Part shown: positions 12,600-22,860 of the stretch, one piece after another
Layout: each line of letters opens with the position of its first letter
Position numbering within the stretch: position 1 is the stretch's first letter
From: Chelonoidis abingdonii
Lineage: Eukaryota; Chordata; Testudines; Testudinidae
Direction of reading: 5' to 3'
Length of the DNA stretch: 64,000 bases
Assembly (NCBI RefSeq): GCF_003597395.2
Contig: NC_133769.1
Location: forward strand, 178,895,283 to 178,959,282
Notes under the pieces: model-generated
Told to the model about the DNA's origin: nothing
The model's database searches: none
What the model saw: only the letters and a program-made list of their open reading frames with translations
Position numbers and translations under genes: made by a program

Positions 12600-13709
12600 G
12601 TATTTCCACAGGGTGAGGGGTGTTTGTAATCTGCAGCAGACAAATACATACCACTGGATGTTCTCGTCATGTTGTACATCTATACAGTCCTGAGAATAGG
12701 CATAGTCCCATTTTGTCTAAATTCGTGTTACTAGTTATCTGTATGTGGTTCCCCCTCCTTCCAGGTCCTTTCCTAAAGACACCCTTCAAAAATATGCCCT
12801 TCAAGTGGTGGCAACAGCAGAGGGAAGTGAGATAAAGAGGCGAAGGAGGCACATTATTGTAAATGCCACCAAACTTTTTCGTATTACCAACTGCCAGAAA
12901 CCAATAACAAACTAAAAATTGTTTGTTCTTAGAGTCCAGGATGCTGCAAATTTACAGTCTTTCCAGATTCGTAGATTCCAAGGGACCATTGTGGTCATCT
13001 AGTCTGACCTCCTGTATAAAATGGGCCACAGAACTTCTCGAAAATAATTCCTAGAGCAGAGATTTCAGAACAACATCTAATCCTGATTTTAAAATTGTCA
13101 GTGGTGGAGAATCCACCACAACCCGTGGTAAAATATTGGTTGATGTTGAGGCAGGGAGAATGACTTAGGAGGGGGAGAAAGGAAATAAGAGGGGTGAGGT
13201 CATTTAGGGGTTTCCCAGTGAGGTAGGAGTAGTTTCCCTTTTTCTAGACAACATGCTGTGTTCTTTCAGCAGCAGCATCCTGGCTTATCTCCTTTGATGA
13301 TAGAAAAGGAGTTTTTTCCCCTTAGTGTTTCTTTTCTGAATACTACAAAAACAGTTAGGCCCTTCCATGGAGATGTACAATAGATTAGAATTGTGTTGCC
13401 TTGGTCTTGCCCTAGAGAACAGAAGTAGAGGGAAAGGGATGATGATAAAATTAAAGACTTCATTCCTGATTCCTGAAGTGGGTGGCTTGCTCTGATAAAA
13501 TACCTGGGGTTTAATGTGACTTTGTTTTTTGAGAGGGCAGGAAAGTTGTGGGGGAGATGAGTGATTGTCTAAGACCTGCTGTGAGAGTTCAGTATAATTG
13601 CATAGTTGGGTCAGTCAGCCAGCAGCATTTCCCATCCCCTCTCCTTACCATTTTCATAAACTCACATATATTACTCTGTGTGTTTTATAATGTTTTCTTC
13701 TTTGAATAG
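12600..13709 (+). other. PTGFRN: PTGFRN intron 2
   Basis: A phase-1 intron of about 1.1 kb, the shortest in the window, with donor GTATTT and acceptor GAATAG. It contains an antisense CR1 3' end (about 12968-13150). Otherwise nothing distinctive is visible. Confidence 0.9.
12968..13150 (-). mobile_element. CR1 LINE 3' end, antisense
   Basis: Contains the typical antisense CR1 block: a GTAGATTCCAAGG start, then CATCTAGTCTGACCTCCTG, and a trailing GGAGAATCCACCACAACCC. It is truncated, as CR1 copies usually are, and shows no target-site duplication. Confidence 0.75.
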
Positions 13710-14129
13710 TGATTGCCGATGGCTTAACTGTGAATGGATCTACAGCTCAGTCCTCGAAACCTCGCAAAATGTCTGAGGGAGACTCATTTGAATTGCGCTG
13801 CTCAGCTTCCACCATCTCCTCAGAACACACTCACCTGCAGGTTACTTGGGAGCTCAAGAATGGCCCAGCCTGGCAGGAAATCCTCTCTCTGACACATGAG
13901 GGCAAGTTCCAGCCCAGCCCGAAATATGAAGAGCGCTACCTGAGTGGAGATGTGCGCTTGGACACAGTAGCAAATGACATTTACCGACTCTCTGTATCCC
14001 AGGCACTGCCAATGGATGAGGGCCTCTACAGGTGTCTTGTGAGCGAGTGGGTGAAAGGTGCAGATAGTTCCTGGCAGAAGATCCAAGAGAAGAATGTGGA
14101 AGTAGCAAGCGTGGTGATCCAACAGACTA
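13710..14129 (+). CDS. PTGFRN: PTGFRN exon 3: Ig V-type domain 2
   Basis: A 420-bp exon (140 codons) with acceptor TTGAATAG and donor GTGAGT, phase 1 at both ends. Joined to exon 2, the split codon reads Val. The domain shows first Cys in SFELRCSAS, Trp in VTWELKNG, the long DE-loop segment RYLSGDVRLDTV, and second Cys in DEGLYRCLVSEWV. A likely N-glycosylation site (NGS) lies near the start, in the linker after domain 1. The closing strand EVASVVIQQT leads into domain 3. The match to PTGFRN is strong throughout, with no stop or frameshift. Confidence 0.96.
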
Positions 14130-14368
14130 GTGAGTTTCAGGTGCACGGGTCTCCTTATGACTTGTAACCATGTCACACCTAAACCATGGCAACTTGTGAG
14201 AGCAGAAATGTAGCAGGGAAAGCCTGGGTCAGTACTCCTGGGAGAACCTAGATTGCTGCAGGAGGTGATACTGGTGTCTCTCTTCTTTTTGAGTCAGTGC
14301 TGAGACAGATGTGCTGTTGAGGGCTCTGTCTTTTAAATGAGGTATAAAATCCAGATTCCAATCACTTA

Positions 14369-14617
14369 TGGTATGTCTACACAGCAGTTAAACACTCGCA
14401 TCTGGTCTGGGTCAGATGACTTGGGCTCATTCGGACTGTAAAATTGCTGTGTGGACATTTGGGCTTAGGCTGGACTCTCCCCCCAACTTGGGGTCCCAGA
14501 CCACGGGCTCAAACATTTTACACAGCAGTCTTTAGCCCTGCATGCTGAGCCCTGTGAGCCTGACTCGAGCCAGTCGTGGCTGTGCCACGGGTCTTTTATT
14601 CTGTTGGAGATGTACCC
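14369..14617. mobile_element. Palindromic Harbinger-like MITE
   Basis: Imperfect inverted ends: left TGGTATGTCTACACAGC; the right end read in reverse gives GGGTACATCTCCAACAG. TTA occurs immediately outside each end (14366-14368 and 14618-14620), matching the 3-bp TWA target of PIF/Harbinger elements. Internal arms with ACACAGCAG and TGCTGTGTGGACAT give a partly palindromic body. No coding capacity. Confidence 0.65.
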
Positions 14618-17439
14618 TTAATGGTCATTTAATTTCCTGTTGCACCTCCCAAGAGTGGGGTTGTTACTGTGTCTTGGTGACATTTCTACTTGAGTACTTG
14701 TATTTTTCTCTCCCCAAATTCCTCTCTCTTTTTACTCTATTTTCTGTCCTATGATAAACAGCAGCCTCTCTTCTCCCCAGAGGTGTCTGTGCTTCAGTGG
14801 CAGGTGTGTAGTGTTTGCTGTATATAGCTTTTCAGGGTAAAGACTGATCTCCTTTCAAAGTACGGCTGTTTAGCTCTGCTTGTGTTCATTTTGGTGCTCC
14901 CAACCCATTGGACTGCTTGCTCTGTAATGTTGGCAGCTGTTTAGCAAGGAGTATTTCTAAGCACTGTAGCACACCTGAGTAAGGCACTATAAATTACATA
15001 TGTTTAGGAAACAAAAAGACTCCTGGTGCTGGGTTGTGAGTATCGAAATATCTGTTGCCCACAGATTTCATGAACAGATACACTGAGCACGTAACTGTGC
15101 TAGCCCTGCCAAAGTGTGAGGTTGGGGGAGTTGTAATAGTGATGCCATCTTATCATGTAGTAGTTGGTGGAAGAACAGACATGATGTCCCCTCAGAAATA
15201 TGAGAGTGATAGTATTTTAGGAAATGTGTGTGACAGATTGACGATGTCCTGAATAAACCTTATGGAATTAAGACACTTTATTGAATTAAGTTAAACTTCG
15301 TTTCATTAGGTTTGGTGCATTTGGGATCCATTGTATTGAAAATGCAATTGTTTGTGTTGCTGTAGAATTGTATGTAACTTTTCTAGGGACTTAACTAATG
15401 TAAGTGTTAGGAACTTCAAAAGACTTTTTTGGACAGTGCATGTAAAGTAGATTTCCTAGAAAATACAGGGCGGGGGGGTGGCGGTGTGAGGAGAATGCAA
15501 ATTATCCACTTTGAATCCTCCCTTTTGAAACTACAACCAGGGGAGGAAAACCAATTGTCCACTAACTACCTGCTCCTGGAAACTCCAGCTCTAAGACCCC
15601 TGAGCTGTATAAAAGATGTTATGAGGGTGCTGATTGTGAGCTGAAGCTGTGATTAACTTGTGACCATAAAATCTGGATGGGGTGTGGAAGGGCTAGGCTG
15701 CTAGAGGCTGCGTTAGGGTTGGGCGATTATCTGGTGAGCTTACCACAATGCATGTAGATTCTTTAATGCTTTCCCTGTAGTGCTGTTTACCTTAAGAATA
15801 AAATAGGCTTGCACAGGAAGAACGGTGTGGTCATTTATACCTCTGTTATCAGTCTCTGAAGAGAAAGCAAATAGGTGAGGTTGGGCAGCCTGCTTGTGCT
15901 GGGAATAACACAGTGTAGGCAGGGAGCTGGGCAGCATGCAAATTCCCAGAGGGAAGTGAGGTTTTAGTTTGTCTCCACCCAAGAAAGGCAACAGCTGGGG
16001 AGCTGGAAGCCTGAGAGGGGGTGGCCTTGCTGGATTGCTGAGGGGAAATACAGGTGCAGTTCTGCTGAACTGTGACAGTGTGTTCAGGCAGTTGAGGCCT
16101 CTGCCATGTGAAATCCTTTGTCATAGAGAGAACCCAGAACTTAAGGTTAGATAGCTAATTCTGGTTGGTGGGGCTTAGTTGTGAGCTCTGCTGGATCAGT
16201 CTGCTCCCTCTTCTCTTGGGGTAGGTCTGCTAGACAGGAAAGCTCTCAGATGCCCTCTCCAGAGTCCTGGGGTACAATGCTGAGTAAGGGCTCTAATTCT
16301 GGCATTGTCTTGTCAAGTTCATAAATTTTTGAGAAGTTGACTTATGTAGGTGGGGTTTAATCAGTGGTTGAGAGAGATTAGCAACTGTGCATGAGCAGGG
16401 AATGCATTTTTGATGATATTTTTTATTTTGTTATAGGCTTTTAAATTCAGCATGGTCAATGGCAGCACTAGCAATTTGTCAGGAGCATGAGGCCAGTCCT
16501 AAATTGCATAAAGTTGAGTAGATCACATCCTCCTCCTCCTTGTAGGCAAAATGGAGGGTGGTGGAGTGTTGCCTGTACATGCTATATATACCATCATCAT
16601 GCAGCATGGCCTGGCGGCTTGGCTTTGGAGAGCATTATATGCTGGGTCCTGTTGTCTCTGTAGACTGTACCTCCATATTAAAGACAAAGGTGAACGAAAG
16701 GTATTCCAGGCTATTTTGGCCGTCCTGGACACTACAGTCGCTCCTGAAAATAGGGAGGTTTGAACCTGAAAAACTGATATGGTGCCATTAATTTGTGCAC
16801 ATGACTAGCTGTGTGTATCTTCATGAATTCGTTACTGCTAACCTTGTCCTGTTGCTACCTTCCATTCTATTGTTTGTCACATTTGCTTGCCTGGTTTTAA
16901 ATTTGATTCTAAGATCTCGGGCACAGGGAGTTCCTCTTCTTTCTGTGTTTAAGTGCACCACCTAGCGTGATGGGCCTGTAATCCTGAATGGGGCATTCAG
17001 GCACTTCAGTGATAATAGAACAAAGGAAGCTCAGGAGTGTGGGGAGGGGTGAGACTCTTACAAAAGTATCTCTTGGTTTATAAAATCTAGTGTTTGCGTT
17101 CCCATGGCTTGTGTGAAGATAACTTGTGTTTCTTGGAAGATCCCTTCACCTTACAGTGGAGTTGTAATATTAGTCTATTACAGCCCTGCAGAATTACTGT
17201 GGAGGTTTTACTAGCCCTCTCTACTCATATCATGAGGATCATAACAGGAAAAACTGATGATCCGTCAGTCAGCTGTGAGGAGGTACTTGGGGCATGTAGG
17301 TGACTGCAACTCTTCAAGTCTGGTGTAATGTGGTGTCAGATTGAGCCTTCTGACTTTTCTGTGCTGTCAGATGCAGTGGTAAGCTGTGAGAGGAGTAATT
17401 CTTGGTTTTAAAGACAAGGGCTTTGATAATTGGGGGGAA

Positions 17440-17600
17440 AACACCATGTAGGTTCTTGCATTTATATAGTACCCTAAGTGCTTTACAAACTGATAGACAA
17501 TATGTACGGGAATGAGCATATAGACAGAAATCACTTCACCCACCATAGAAATGCCCAGCCACCTTCTGAGATGGGCACATGGCTGCAGTTAAGGAACATG
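17440..17600. repeat. Possible SINE-like fragment
   Basis: Contains TATAGTACCCTAAGTGCTTTACAAAC, split here as a block around 17465-17490 followed by a motif typical of vertebrate SINE cores. Weak evidence, approximate limits. Confidence 0.3.
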
Positions 17601-17784
17601 TAGCAACTCTGCTTGTACATAGTCTAGTAGAATTGTGCTCTAATCCTTGACTGGGGTCCATGGGATCCTCAGGTCCCTTAGGATGCCAATCAGGGATTAG
17701 AGCTAGTTCAACCAGACAGAGCTATTGTTTGTACACTAACAGTCCTTGGACATGTGCATAAACAATGTGAATAAATAAATAGAC

Positions 17785-18086
17785 CAGGGGTTGGCAATCT
17801 TTCAGAAGTGGTGTGCCGAGTCTTCATTTATTTACTCTAAGGTTTCACATGCTGGTAATACATTTTAACGTTTTTAGAAGGTCTCTTTCTGTAAGTCTAT
17901 AATATATAACAAAACTGTTGTCTGTAAAGTAAATAAGATTTTTAAAATGTTTAAGAAGCTTCATTTAAAATTAAATTAAAATGGAAAGCCCCCAGACTGG
18001 TGGCCAGGACGCTGGCAGTGTGAGTGCCACTGAAAACCAGCTCACGTGCTGCCTTTGGCACCGGTGCCATAGTTTGCCTACCCCTG
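17785..18086. mobile_element. Non-autonomous hAT element (MITE), 302 bp
   Basis: Ends are inverted: left CAGGGGTTGGCAATCTTTC, right in reverse complement CAGGGGTAGGCAAACTATGG. The flanks carry a perfect 8-bp duplication AAATAGAC (17777-17784 and 18087-18094), diagnostic of hAT integration. The interior is AT-rich with no coding potential. Confidence 0.93.
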
Positions 18087-18231
18087 AAATAGACAAATGA
18101 AGGAGAGGGAACAAGGTAGCAGACACCTGACAAGTCTTGCAGCAGGAGGTAAATAATAGCACTCGTTAACAAAGCATAGGAGATGAAAAATGTGGAAGTC
18201 CCTCCTAATGCATGTTTTTCATTATTTAAAC

Positions 18232-19914
18232 TAGGGCTGTCAAGCAATTTAAAAAAATTTAATCATGATTAATCACACAATTAAAATTAATAGCAATTAA
18301 TCATGGGATTAATCACACTGTTAATACTAGAATACTATTTATATAAATATTTTTGGGTGTTTTCCACATTTTCAAATATATTAATTTTAATTACAACACC
18401 GAATACAAAGTGTACAATGTTCACTTTATATTTATTTTTTATTATAAATATTTGCACTTTAAAAATGAAAAAAATAGTATTTTTCAGTTCACTTAATACA
18501 AGTACTGTAGTGCAATCTCTTTATCATGAAAGATGAACTTACAAATGTAGAATTATGTTAAAAAATTGTTTTATTTTTGAATGCAGCTATGTACGGTAAA
18601 AACTTTAGAGTCCACACAGTCCTCCTCCTTGTTCAGCCAATCGCTCAGACAAACAGGTTTGTTTGCATTTGCAGGAGATAATGCTGATCTCTTCTTATTT
18701 ACAATGTCACCAGAAAGTGAGAACAGGCATTTGTCTGGCACTTTGTAGCTGGTGTTGCAAGGTATTTATGTGCCAGATGTGCTAAACATTCTTATGTCCC
18801 TTCATGCTTCAACCACCATTCCATAGGACCTGCTTCCATGCTAATGACAGGTTCTGCTTGATAACGATCCAAAACAGTGCAGACCAACGCGTGTTCATTT
18901 TCATTATGTGAGTCCGGTGCCACCAGGAGAAAGCTGATCTTCTTTTTTGGTATTTCGAGTTCTGTAGTTTACGAATTGGTGTGTTGCTCTTTTAACACTT
19001 CTGAAAGCATGTTCCACAACTTGTTCCTCTCAGATTTTGAAAAGCACTTCAGATTCTTAAATCTTGGAACGAATGCTGTAGTTGTCTTTAGAAAACTCAC
19101 ATTGGTACCTTCTTTCCGTCTTGTCAAATCTGCAATGAAAATGTTCTTAAAACAAACATATGCTGAGACTGTTATAACATGAAATACATGGCAGAATGTG
19201 AGGAAAACACAGAGTAGGAGACATACAATTCTCCCCTAAGGAGTTCAGTCAGAAATTTAAGTAACACTGCTTTTTTTTTTTTAAAGACCATCATCAGCAT
19301 GGAAGCATGTCCTCTGGAATGGTGGCCGAAGAATGAAGGGGCATACGAACATTTAGCATATCTGACATGTAAATACCTTGCAATGCTGGCTACAAAAGTG
19401 CCATACGAACATCTGTTCTCACTTTCTGGTGACATTGTAAATAAGAAGCAGGCAGCATTATCTCATGCAAACATAAACATAAACTTGTTTGTCTTAGCGA
19501 TTGGCTGAACAAGAAGTGGGACTGAATGGACTTGTAGGCTCTAAAGTTTTACGCTGTTTTGTGTTTGAGTGCAGTTATGTAACCAAATAAAAATCTACAT
19601 TTGTAAGTTGCGCTTTCATGATAAAGAGATTGCACTATGGTACTTGTATGAGATAAATTGAAAAATACTATTTCTTTTGTTTTATCATTTTTACTGTGCA
19701 AATATTTATAATAAAAGTAATATAAAGTGAGTACTGTACACTTTGTATTCTGTGTTGTAACTGAAATCAATAAATTTGAAAATGTAGAAAAACATCCAAA
19801 ATATTAAATAAATTTCAATTGGTATTCTATTGTTTAACAGTGCAATTAAAATGGTGATTAATTGCGATTTAATTGTTTATTCGCAGTTAACTCATGTGAT
19901 TATCAACAGCCCTA
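18232..19914 (-). mobile_element. hAT transposon with about 620-bp inverted arms containing transposase sequence
   Basis: Left end TAGGGCTGTCAAGC and right end (reverse complement) TAGGGCTGTTGATAATC are flanked by a perfect 8-bp duplication ATTTAAAC (18224-18231 and 19915-19922). The left arm (18232 to about 18849) is the inverted, diverged counterpart of the right arm (about 19287-19914). The - strand of the spacer and left arm encodes broken transposase pieces, including a KSERNKLWNMLSEVLKEQH segment. The right arm on + encodes the C-terminal hAT dimerisation motif (PLEWW, then KVPYEHLFSLSGDIVNKK, 19299-19508), ending in a stop after the IG residues. Stops and indels disrupt it, so it is inactive. 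Relation to ZBED-like hAT transposases is from family knowledge. Confidence 0.9.
19299..19508 (+). pseudogene. hAT transposase C-terminal dimerisation fragment
   Basis: An open stretch of 69 codons inside the right arm of the hAT element. It carries the conserved hAT C-terminal dimerisation block: PLEWWPKNEGAYEHLAYL, then KYLAMLATKVPYEHLFSLSG and DIVNKKQAALS. The N-terminal part (BED zinc finger, catalytic Asp and Glu) is not present on this strand because the frame begins at the arm edge. A second, inverted and frameshifted copy lies on the - strand at about 18620-18845. It cannot make a functional transposase. Confidence 0.85.
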
Positions 19915-20067
19915 ATTTAAACTAAATTGATGCTATCACCAGCTTTCCAGCCTACTGATCACAAAGGTCCTCTCTGAATGCTTGGCTGTGACCAGGAGTT
20001 CTGTGGACTGAGTACAACCACTGGCCAGGAGAGGAACCTTTTAAATGCTCTGAGTAAGTTTACCAGA

Positions 20068-20178
20068 GCTGAAGAAGAGTTCTGTGTAGCTTGAAAGCTT
20101 GTGTCTCTCACCAGCAGAAGTTGGTCCAATAAATCATATTAGCTCACCCACCTTCTCTCTCTAATATCCTGGGACTGA
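20068..20178. repeat. Dispersed repeat (family A)
   Basis: Contains GAAGAAGAGTTCTGTGTAGC, AGCTTGTGTCTCTCACCAGC, and GGTCCAATAAATCATATTAGC. The same ordered motifs occur in the repeat at 57866-58026, so this is an interspersed family. The superfamily was not assigned. Confidence 0.6.
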
Positions 20179-20410
20179 CATAGTGACAACAACACTGAGT
20201 AGCTATTTATATTGGTGTAAAATTTGTAGTGTATGTTGGACACTGTAGTATGTGAAGAAGCACCAGTCTATGGAACTTACCATCGTCCTCTGTGCACTTT
20301 CATTTCTGGTCTTGGCAACCCTGTTAAGGTGAGTCAGGAGTTCAAAGTTTGGCCATGGTTGCTTACATTAAGTCACACTTAACTCTCTGTAGCTGCTGCT
20401 GCTTCTTCTT

Positions 20411-20452
20411 TTTCTCTTTTTATTTTTATTTTTATTTATTTATTTATTTTTG
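20411..20452. repeat. (TTTA)-rich simple repeat
   Basis: An imperfect array of TTTTTA and TTTA units. Confidence 0.9.
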
Positions 20453-20577
20453 GTCATCAGAGCTCAGAATTGTTTAGACAGAAACTAAATTCAGCTCTGA
20501 GATAAATGGGTGCACTTCAATAGGAATTCTGCCTTCTGTGAATTAGGCCCCATGTGTCTTAGCACCTCTGTAAGCTA

Positions 20578-20705
20578 AGGGAATATTATTCCCATTTTTC
20601 TCATGGGGAAGCAAGTGCAGAGGTTGTTCCTTGCCTAAACACAGACAGGAAGTATGTGGGAAAGCTAGGAATAAAAACTCAAGTCTTGATTTCTCCCTCC
20701 TATGT
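20578..20705 (-). repeat. MIR-like SINE, antisense
   Basis: Order of blocks matches an antisense MIR: TATTATTCCCATTTTTCTCATG, a segment like GAAGCAAGTGCAGAGGTTG, then a CTTGCCTAAACACAGACAGG-like block and AAACTCAAGTCTTG. Strongly diverged, as expected of an ancient SINE. Confidence 0.65.
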
Positions 20706-20899
20706 CCTAACTCCTATACACACTGATAGTTTGCGACTTTTTTAGATCAGTACAAACCTGTAGTCAAGTCACTAAGCACTGAAAGCAGAGAACTGAAGTT
20801 GCTTGAGAACTTACAGTACCAGAGCATTAGGCACTAAATAGTTTGAGACAAACTCTTGAAACTAACACTTGTCTTGTCTTGTCTTTTTTAATATTCAAG

Positions 20900-21283
20900 T
20901 TCTGGATGTGCTTATTGCCACAAGCAACGTGTCTGTGACTGAAAGGGATTCCCTGGACCTAACCTGCAACATGACAACAGACAGAAGTGGCATCTTCCAA
21001 GCTCAGGTGACGTGGTACTTCAGTGAGTCACATGATGATACCTTGTCAGATGCCCAGTTTTTGTTGAGTGTGGACCGTGATTCTGTGGTCAGCTACTCTC
21101 CCCTCATCAGCCTGAGTCATGTGGATAGAAATTCCTATCACCTGCTGATGCGTGATGTGGGTGTGGAGGACTCTGGCTACTATTTCTGCCAAGCAGCTAT
21201 CTGGGTGCCACAGCACAATGGGAGCTGGCACAAAGTGGTCGAGAAGACCTCTTCACCAGTCAGCGTGATGGTGACGGCATTAG
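20900..21283 (+). CDS. PTGFRN: PTGFRN exon 4: Ig V-type domain 3
   Basis: A 384-bp exon (128 codons) with acceptor ATTCAAG and donor GTGAGT, phase 1 at both ends. First Cys is in LDLTCNMTTD, the strand C Trp in VTWYFSES, and second Cys in SGYYFCQAAIWV. Three N-glycosylation sequons are visible: NVS in the first strand, NMT just after the first Cys, and NGS in the FG loop. The block ALDRDSVV-like here reads VDRDSVVSYSPLISLSHVD, followed by SYHLLMRDV, matching this domain of PTGFRN. No disruption. The open frame continues into the intron after 21283 but is not coding there. Confidence 0.96.
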
Positions 21284-22057
21284 GTGAGTGGCTCCATCTT
21301 GAGGCTCAACAGATAATGAGCCGTTCTTTTCCTGTGTTCATCTCCACTGTAGAGTGTGCAAGGCAAAAACATTACAGGGTCTGTTCTGGCCACCCCACTA
21401 TCCTGTTGACCACAGATATGGAAAAATGTTCCTGCGCCAGGGTCTTTTTATCCGTGTCCTTTGCGATACAGATCCATTCACATCCATTCTTCTGGCCTCT
21501 GTTGTCATGTATTTTAGGAAAGAGAGGCATGCTGGAGATTTGCCAGGAGCCTAAAGGCCTTGTAGTACAACCTATGTAAACTGGTGAACTTTGGAGCTTC
21601 CACACCTTTGGTAGACTGATAACAGTCCCTATGGAACAACCGGTCATAAAAGAATAAATATAACCATTCCCATAAGTGTGACTTTGTAATCTGTTCTGTA
21701 AAGGTTTTTATACTGCACTCACTGAATGCCTCAATATTCAGATGGGTGGTATTTGTTTCCAGGTGACTATTAATGTAAGTTACCCTGGACTAGCAGAATT
21801 TTCTATTCACTGTAAATAAGTTTTAAGATTTTATAAATGAGTGAATTTTTCTAGTTTTAAACTTACAAATATACAAAGAATTGTGTCTTTGGCTGTACAC
21901 AGGCCTACCAAGCCAGGCAATCTTTGTACAGTAACTTCTCGTGGCTCCATGCACTAACCATAAGTGTCTAATCCAGTCATGAATTTACTGACCTTATATT
22001 ACTTTTTAGTGGTCTCCCCTATATTACTTTATTATAGAGACCCTTAATACCATATGA

Positions 22058-22477
22058 CAGGGTGGCCGACCTATGGCTCCGGAGCCACATGCAGCTCTTC
22101 AGAAGTTAATATGCGGCTCCTTGTATCGCCACCAACTCCGGGCTGGAGCTACAGGCACCAACTTTCCAATGTGCCAGGGGGGTGCTCACTGCTCAACCCC
22201 TGGCTCTGCCACAGGCCCTGCCCCCACTCCACCCGTTCCCTGAGTTTGCCGTGCCCTCACTCCTCTCTCTCTCCGCCCCCGCCCCGCTGAGTCTCCTGCA
22301 TGCCACGAAACAGCTGATCGGGAGGTAGAGTGAGAGGGAGGTGCTTATCAGCAGGGCTGCTGGTGGGTGGGAGGCGGTCAGGGGTGGGGTTAGTGGATGG
22401 GAGGCTGCTGATATATTACTGTGGCTCTTTGACAATGTACGTTGGTAAATTCTGGCTCCTTCTCAGGCTCACCCCTG
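22058..22477. mobile_element. Non-autonomous hAT element, 420 bp
   Basis: Left end CAGGGTGGCCGACCTATGG and right end (reverse complement) CAGGGGTGAGCCTGAGAAGG. A perfect 8-bp duplication CCATATGA flanks it (22050-22057 and 22478-22485). The interior is GC-rich with repeated GGCTCC words, and there is no coding frame of interest. Confidence 0.93.
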
Positions 22478-22595
22478 CCATATGACATCAAGGGACTTGT
22501 TTTATAAGTCAAAGGTCATACCGTGTGTCACTTAGGAGTAAGTCATGTCTTCTAGTTCAGATGGTATGTTAAAAATCCTTGAATTACATCTGTGG

Positions 22596-22860
22596 TGTCA
22601 AATTTCAGAGTGGTAGCCGTGTTAGTCTGTATTAGCAAAAACAACGAGGAGTCCTTGTGGCACCTTAGAGACTAACAAATTTATTTGGGTATAAGCTTTC
22701 TTGGGCTAGAACCCACTTCATCAGATACATGAAGTGGAAAATACAGGAGCAGGTATAAATACGTGAAAGAATGGGGGTTGCTTTACCAAGTGTGAGGTCA
22801 GTCTAACAAGATCAATTAACAGCAGGATACCAAGAGAGGAAAAATAACTTTTGAAGTGGT
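22596..22860. repeat. Dispersed reptile repeat (family B)
   Basis: Contains the ordered motifs AGAGTGGTAGCCGTGTTAGT, TGGCACCTTAGAGACTAAC, TTATTTGGGTATAAGCTTTC and CCCACTTCATCAGATACATG, which I recognise as a very common interspersed sequence of turtle and crocodilian genomes. The superfamily is not assigned here. Limits are approximate and it may extend to about 23100. Confidence 0.65.

Larger units (their letters stand above)
14130..20899 (+). other. PTGFRN: PTGFRN intron 3
   Basis: Phase-1 intron of about 6.8 kb, donor GTGAGT, acceptor TATTCAAG. It contains a Harbinger-like MITE (14369-14617), a SINE-like piece (about 17440-17600), a hAT MITE (17785-18086), a large hAT element (18232-19914), a dispersed repeat (20068-20178), a TTTA-rich tract (20411-20452) and an antisense MIR (20578-20705). 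The stretch 14618-17440 shows no supported gene or repeat. Confidence 0.88.

Noticed and set aside
21284..21579. In-frame continuation of the exon 4 frame
   Set aside because: Homology ends exactly at the GTGAGT donor. What follows has no Ig or PTGFRN resemblance.
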